Source: Desulfobacteraceae bacterium 4572_130 (GTDB lineage: Bacteria; Desulfobacterota; Desulfobacteria; Desulfobacterales; Desulfobacteraceae). Taken from it: a stretch of DNA of 64,000 bases. The DNA lies in the NCBI GenBank assembly GCA_002084425.1, contig NBLN01000006.1, positions 18,751 to 82,750 on the forward strand, in the 5' to 3' direction. Below the pieces are notes generated by a model, which was given only the letters and a program-made list of their open reading frames with translations, ran no database searches and was not told the DNA's origin. Both the position numbers and the translations under genes were made by a program. Shown here in pieces: positions 61,489 through 64,000 of the stretch (positions within the stretch are counted from its first letter, which is position 1; the number at the start of each line of letters is the position of its first letter).

Positions 61489-62388
61489 TTAAATCAAACT
61501 TTCCACAAAAATCCCTGTAAAAAGAACAATAGAGACAAGGGAATTAATATGAAAAAAAGCAATATTAATATTTTTTAAATTATCAGGTTGAACAATTTTA
61601 TGTTCAATAAAAAGAAGAATTCCAATAATAAAAATAAATAAAAGAAAAACTGGTTTCATTTGAAATGATATATGCAAACAAAGTAAAAAAATAATCATAA
61701 AAACATGAAAAAAACATGATATTTTCATACTTTTTTTAATTCCATATTTTACAGGAATGGAAAAAAGATTTTCTTTTTTATCAAAATCAATATCCTGACA
61801 TGCATAAAGAATATCAAAACCTGCTATATAAGTCATTAAAGCAAGGCTTAGAAAAATCACACTTAATGATAAAGTATTTGTTATTGCAATAAAAGCACCT
61901 ATAGGAGCAAGGGATATGCCAAATCCCAGATAAATATGACAAAATTTTGTAAATCTTTTTGTATAAGAATAAAAAAAAAGAAAAAAAAGAACTGGAAAAC
62001 AAAGAAAAAAACAAAGTTTTCCAAGCATTAATGCTGAAAAAATAAAAACAATTGATGATAATATAACAAAAATTCCAGTTTGTTTTTTTGTTAAAATTTT
62101 TAAGGGAATTTCCCTTGCAGATGTTCTTGGATTTTTTTTATCCAGTAAAGCATCAACAATTCTATTAAAACCCATAGCAGCAGATCTTGCTCCAACCATT
62201 GCAAAAATTATCCATATAAGATCTAAAATAATAAATTTATGATTTTTTAATGCCATAACAACAGCAGATAACGCAAAAGGAAGGGCAAAAACTGTATGAG
62301 AAAATTTTATCATTTTTGCAAAATTAATAATTTGATCTTTGATTTTTAACTCCTGATTTTTATGGATCTTTTTCAAGTTTGCAGGCAA
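61489..62388 (-). CDS. UbiA-family prenyltransferase (MqnP-like)
   Basis: 299 residues if the TTG at 62388 is used; the start is unsure, and the conserved part begins at MIKFSHTVFALPFALSAVV. Eight or nine membrane helices are present. NRIVDALLDKKNPRT is the first Asp-rich prenyl-diphosphate site and CQDIDFDKKENLFSIPVKYG the second. This second form is that of the ubiA_other (MqnP) branch, the prenyltransferase of the futalosine route to menaquinone. An AGGAG at about 62350 lies in frame within the N-terminal extension, ahead of no ATG/GTG/TTG. With ubiE it would serve quinone synthesis. Confidence 0.87.
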   Translation of the reverse strand: MPANLKKIHKNQELKIKDQIINFAKMIKFSHTVFALPFALSAVVMALKNHKFIILDLIWIIFAMVGARSAAMGFNRIVDALLDKKNPRTSAREIPLKILTKKQTGIFVILSSIVFIFSALMLGKLCFFLCFPVLFFLFFYSYTKRFTKFCHIYLGFGISLAPIGAFIAITNTLSLSVIFLSLALMTYIAGFDILYACQDIDFDKKENLFSIPVKYGIKKSMKISCFFHVFMIIFLLCLHISFQMKPVFLLFIFIIGILLFIEHKIVQPDNLKNINIAFFHINSLVSIVLFTGIFVESLI

Positions 62389-62431
62389 AAAAAAAGAGAT
62401 TGATTGATTTTAAAAACCTATTCCCAGCAAT

Positions 62432-63700
62432 TTAAATACCTTCTCCAAAAACCAATTGCATGTCCTTATCTGTAAAACAGCGTTCTGAACTGTCTGGATT
62501 CATGGCGTCCTCTTCTAAAATTCGACGATTATAAGCAGGATCCAGCACCTGATTGTAATATTCATGATGTATCAAAAGATTCATGATTTCGCTTGTACCT
62601 GTCCATATCATACCAAGTCGGGTGTCCCTTAGCGCTCTTTCAATGGGGTATATATCAGTATATCCAATTCCCCCCATAACCTGCATAGCATTATTAACAA
62701 CATCCCATGCTATTTCAGTGGTAAACCGCTTGGCTTCACTAACAATACGTCTTACATTGGAGTAATTTTCATCCACAGATTTAGCTGCCATATAGCAAAG
62801 ACTCCGTGCTGCATCAAGCTGTGTTATAGAATCAGCAATCTTAAAATTAACACCCTGATATTTTCTAATCTTTTTACCAAATGCTCTTCTTTTATTTGAA
62901 TAGCGAACAGCCACATCCAAGGCTCCCCAAACTCCCAAACATCCAGCTGCGGAAGTTAGACGTTCTGGAATCATCATCTGATTAAAACAGACAGCACCCC
63001 CATGAAGGCTGCCTACAAGATTTTCCTTTGGCACTTTTACATTCCTAAAGACCAGTCTTCCTGTACCCCCTCCTCGACATCCCAACAGCCCGTAAAGATA
63101 TTCTGTTTCAACGCCAGGTCCTTTTTCCACAATCAAAAGACTGAGACGATTGTATTTATGAGCATTGGAATCAAAATTAGTTTTGCAATAAACAAGAAAA
63201 AAGTCAGCCCCCTCAGCACCTACAACAAATCGTTTCATGCCGTTTAAAATAAAATGATCCCCCTTAAACTCGGCTCTGGTCATAGCACCAAAAAAATCAG
63301 AGCCCCCTCTAGGTTCTGTAAGTGCTTCAGCTGCCACTAGCTTTCCTTCAATATAAGGCTTAAGATATTTTTCTTTTTGTTCCTCAGTTCCAAACACATT
63401 TAATGCCTCTCCCACAATAGACGGCATAACAAATGCGCATCCCAAAGCCATACCCAGACACCCGATCTCTTCAATAGCCACAACTTCAGCGACCCAGCTC
63501 ATTTCACGTCCTCCATATTTTTTTGGAAATCTAATGCCTCTTAAGCCTTTATCTGCTAACTTTTCTACAAAATCTCTTGGATATGTAATTTCATTATTAT
63601 CCATTTTTCTTAAAAATTCGCTTGAAATTTCATCCCGAACAAACTCACGCACTTCTTTTTTAAGTTCCTGCTCTTTTGGGGTAAGCATAAAATCGTACAT
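62432..63700 (-). CDS. Acyl-CoA dehydrogenase (422-residue form, displaced catalytic Glu)
   Basis: FAD enzyme of beta-oxidation type. EALTEPRGGSDFFGAM and KRFVVGAEGADFF are the FAD/substrate signatures, and QVMGGIGYTDIYPIERALRD is the C-terminal FAD region. The usual catalytic Glu in the IYEGT motif is replaced: IWTGTSEI has Thr367 there. Glu246 in PERLTSAAG aligns with the helix-G position used by isovaleryl-CoA and long-chain dehydrogenases, so it may be the base, suggesting a branched or unusual acyl-CoA substrate. This is an inference. AAAGGAGA precedes the ATG. It is preceded by a CNNM-type gene. Confidence 0.9.
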   Translation of the reverse strand: MYDFMLTPKEQELKKEVREFVRDEISSEFLRKMDNNEITYPRDFVEKLADKGLRGIRFPKKYGGREMSWVAEVVAIEEIGCLGMALGCAFVMPSIVGEALNVFGTEEQKEKYLKPYIEGKLVAAEALTEPRGGSDFFGAMTRAEFKGDHFILNGMKRFVVGAEGADFFLVYCKTNFDSNAHKYNRLSLLIVEKGPGVETEYLYGLLGCRGGGTGRLVFRNVKVPKENLVGSLHGGAVCFNQMMIPERLTSAAGCLGVWGALDVAVRYSNKRRAFGKKIRKYQGVNFKIADSITQLDAARSLCYMAAKSVDENYSNVRRIVSEAKRFTTEIAWDVVNNAMQVMGGIGYTDIYPIERALRDTRLGMIWTGTSEIMNLLIHHEYYNQVLDPAYNRRILEEDAMNPDSSERCFTDKDMQLVFGEGI

Positions 63701-63862
63701 ACTGTCTCCTTTTTATTATATAATGCCAAATACCCTGCTAATCAGCTATACAGCTTTTTGCGCTTTGCTGAATTAGCATTGATACTAATTGAGCCTTTCC
63801 CTGAGTAGCAGCATGCCGTATGCTAGAAGGGATGAAAACCAAAACCATAAACAATAGAATTG

Positions 63863-64000
63863 TCAGTCGTCCGAAGAAAATTTCTTCAAATAGTTATACT
63901 TTGCTTGCTTGAATTTCCACCTGTCACGAGCATATTTCTGCATATCTGTAATAACATCTTTCTCATCAACAATTTCGATTCCCAATAAGGTTTCTATAAT
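63863..64000 (-). CDS. CNNM/DUF21-CBS (hemolysin-like/CorC-type) protein, C-terminal fragment
   Basis: The last 45 codons are visible on the minus strand, the rest being beyond the right edge. ETLLGIEIVDEKDVITDMQK followed by YARDRW is the characteristic end of the CBS domain of DUF21/CNNM membrane proteins (TlyC/CorC relatives), thought to be magnesium or cobalt exporters. The stop is TGA at 63863. The end of the CNNM domain cannot be seen. The following gap to the acyl-CoA dehydrogenase contains a weak hairpin (AGCAT/ATGCT at about 63810-63824). Confidence 0.75.
   Translation of the reverse strand: MIETLLGIEIVDEKDVITDMQKYARDRWKFKQAKYNYLKKFSSDD

Overview
The window is strongly AT-rich DNA (roughly 30% GC, judged by eye) from what looks like an anaerobic Desulfobacterota, most likely of the Desulfobacterales type. 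Pointers are hybrid-cluster protein with an HcpR-like Crp/Fnr regulator, hydrogenase maturation genes hypC, hypF and hypD, acyl-CoA dehydrogenases, a UbiA/UbiE quinone route, many histidine kinases, DUF4405 and HybA-like redox proteins, and a probable selenocysteine gene. Both ends cut through genes: an RfaE2-like cytidylyltransferase/adenylyltransferase on the left and a CNNM/CBS-type protein on the right. Nothing looks like phage, plasmid or CRISPR.

Layout. 1-2.2 kb: RfaE2 end, a CBS-ACT protein and a histone-deacetylase-like enzyme (an acuB/acuC-like pair). 2.6-12.4 kb, plus strand: large two-repeat lipoprotein, proC, radical SAM protein, mobA, mltA, Fic protein, THUMP-type RNA methyltransferase. 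12.4-18.9 kb: acyl-CoA dehydrogenase with a TetR-type operator, a small Cys-rich protein, an RdgC-like protein plus partner, a U32 protein. 19.8-25.2 kb: tRNA-Arg, LysM lytic transglycosylase, beta-propeller protein, a half-size permease overlapping an HcpR-like regulator. 25.5-29 kb: hcp, HD-domain protein and ferredoxin-like protein. 29.6-34 kb: porin-like barrel, ubiE, dnaJ, tRNA-Leu. 34-44.5 kb, minus strand: ispD, mutL, then an NhaD-like antiporter followed by three histidine kinases, a response regulator and a tandem universal stress protein. 44.7-51.5 kb, plus strand: uvrC, tRNA-Lys, tRNA-Glu, der, maf, yggS, queH, glycosyltransferase. 51.5-60 kb: hypC and hypF-hypD flank minus-strand clusters (selenoprotein candidate + HybA-like Fe-S protein + membrane subunit; BASS/ACR3-like permease, FmdB-type protein, DUF4405 protein, ArsR regulator). 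60-64 kb: pentapeptide-repeat membrane protein, ubiA-like gene, second acyl-CoA dehydrogenase, CNNM fragment.

The intergenic DNA is unusually rich in short dispersed repeats. Family A is a MITE-like element of about 160-195 bp with terminal inverted repeats (best copy 53428-53621, perfect 15-bp ends). Family B is about 95 bp with a small internal hairpin, and has copies upstream of hcp, dnaJ and hypF. Family C is a CACGAAA-type palindrome. A 169-bp tandem repeat built on GCTCCAGCGT lies upstream of the radical SAM gene.

The strongest novelty is at 53206-53403: a 65-codon frame with an in-frame TGA followed by a hairpin placed and shaped like a bacterial SECIS element, giving a membrane-anchored U-x4-C redox motif at the head of an Fe-S/membrane-subunit operon. 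Other items to follow up are ispD, whose active-site motif lies upstream of any ATG/GTG/TTG codon and directly in frame with the mutL stop; a mosaic histidine kinase; and a half-length metal permease. All functional names come from reading motifs by eye; no database search was run.
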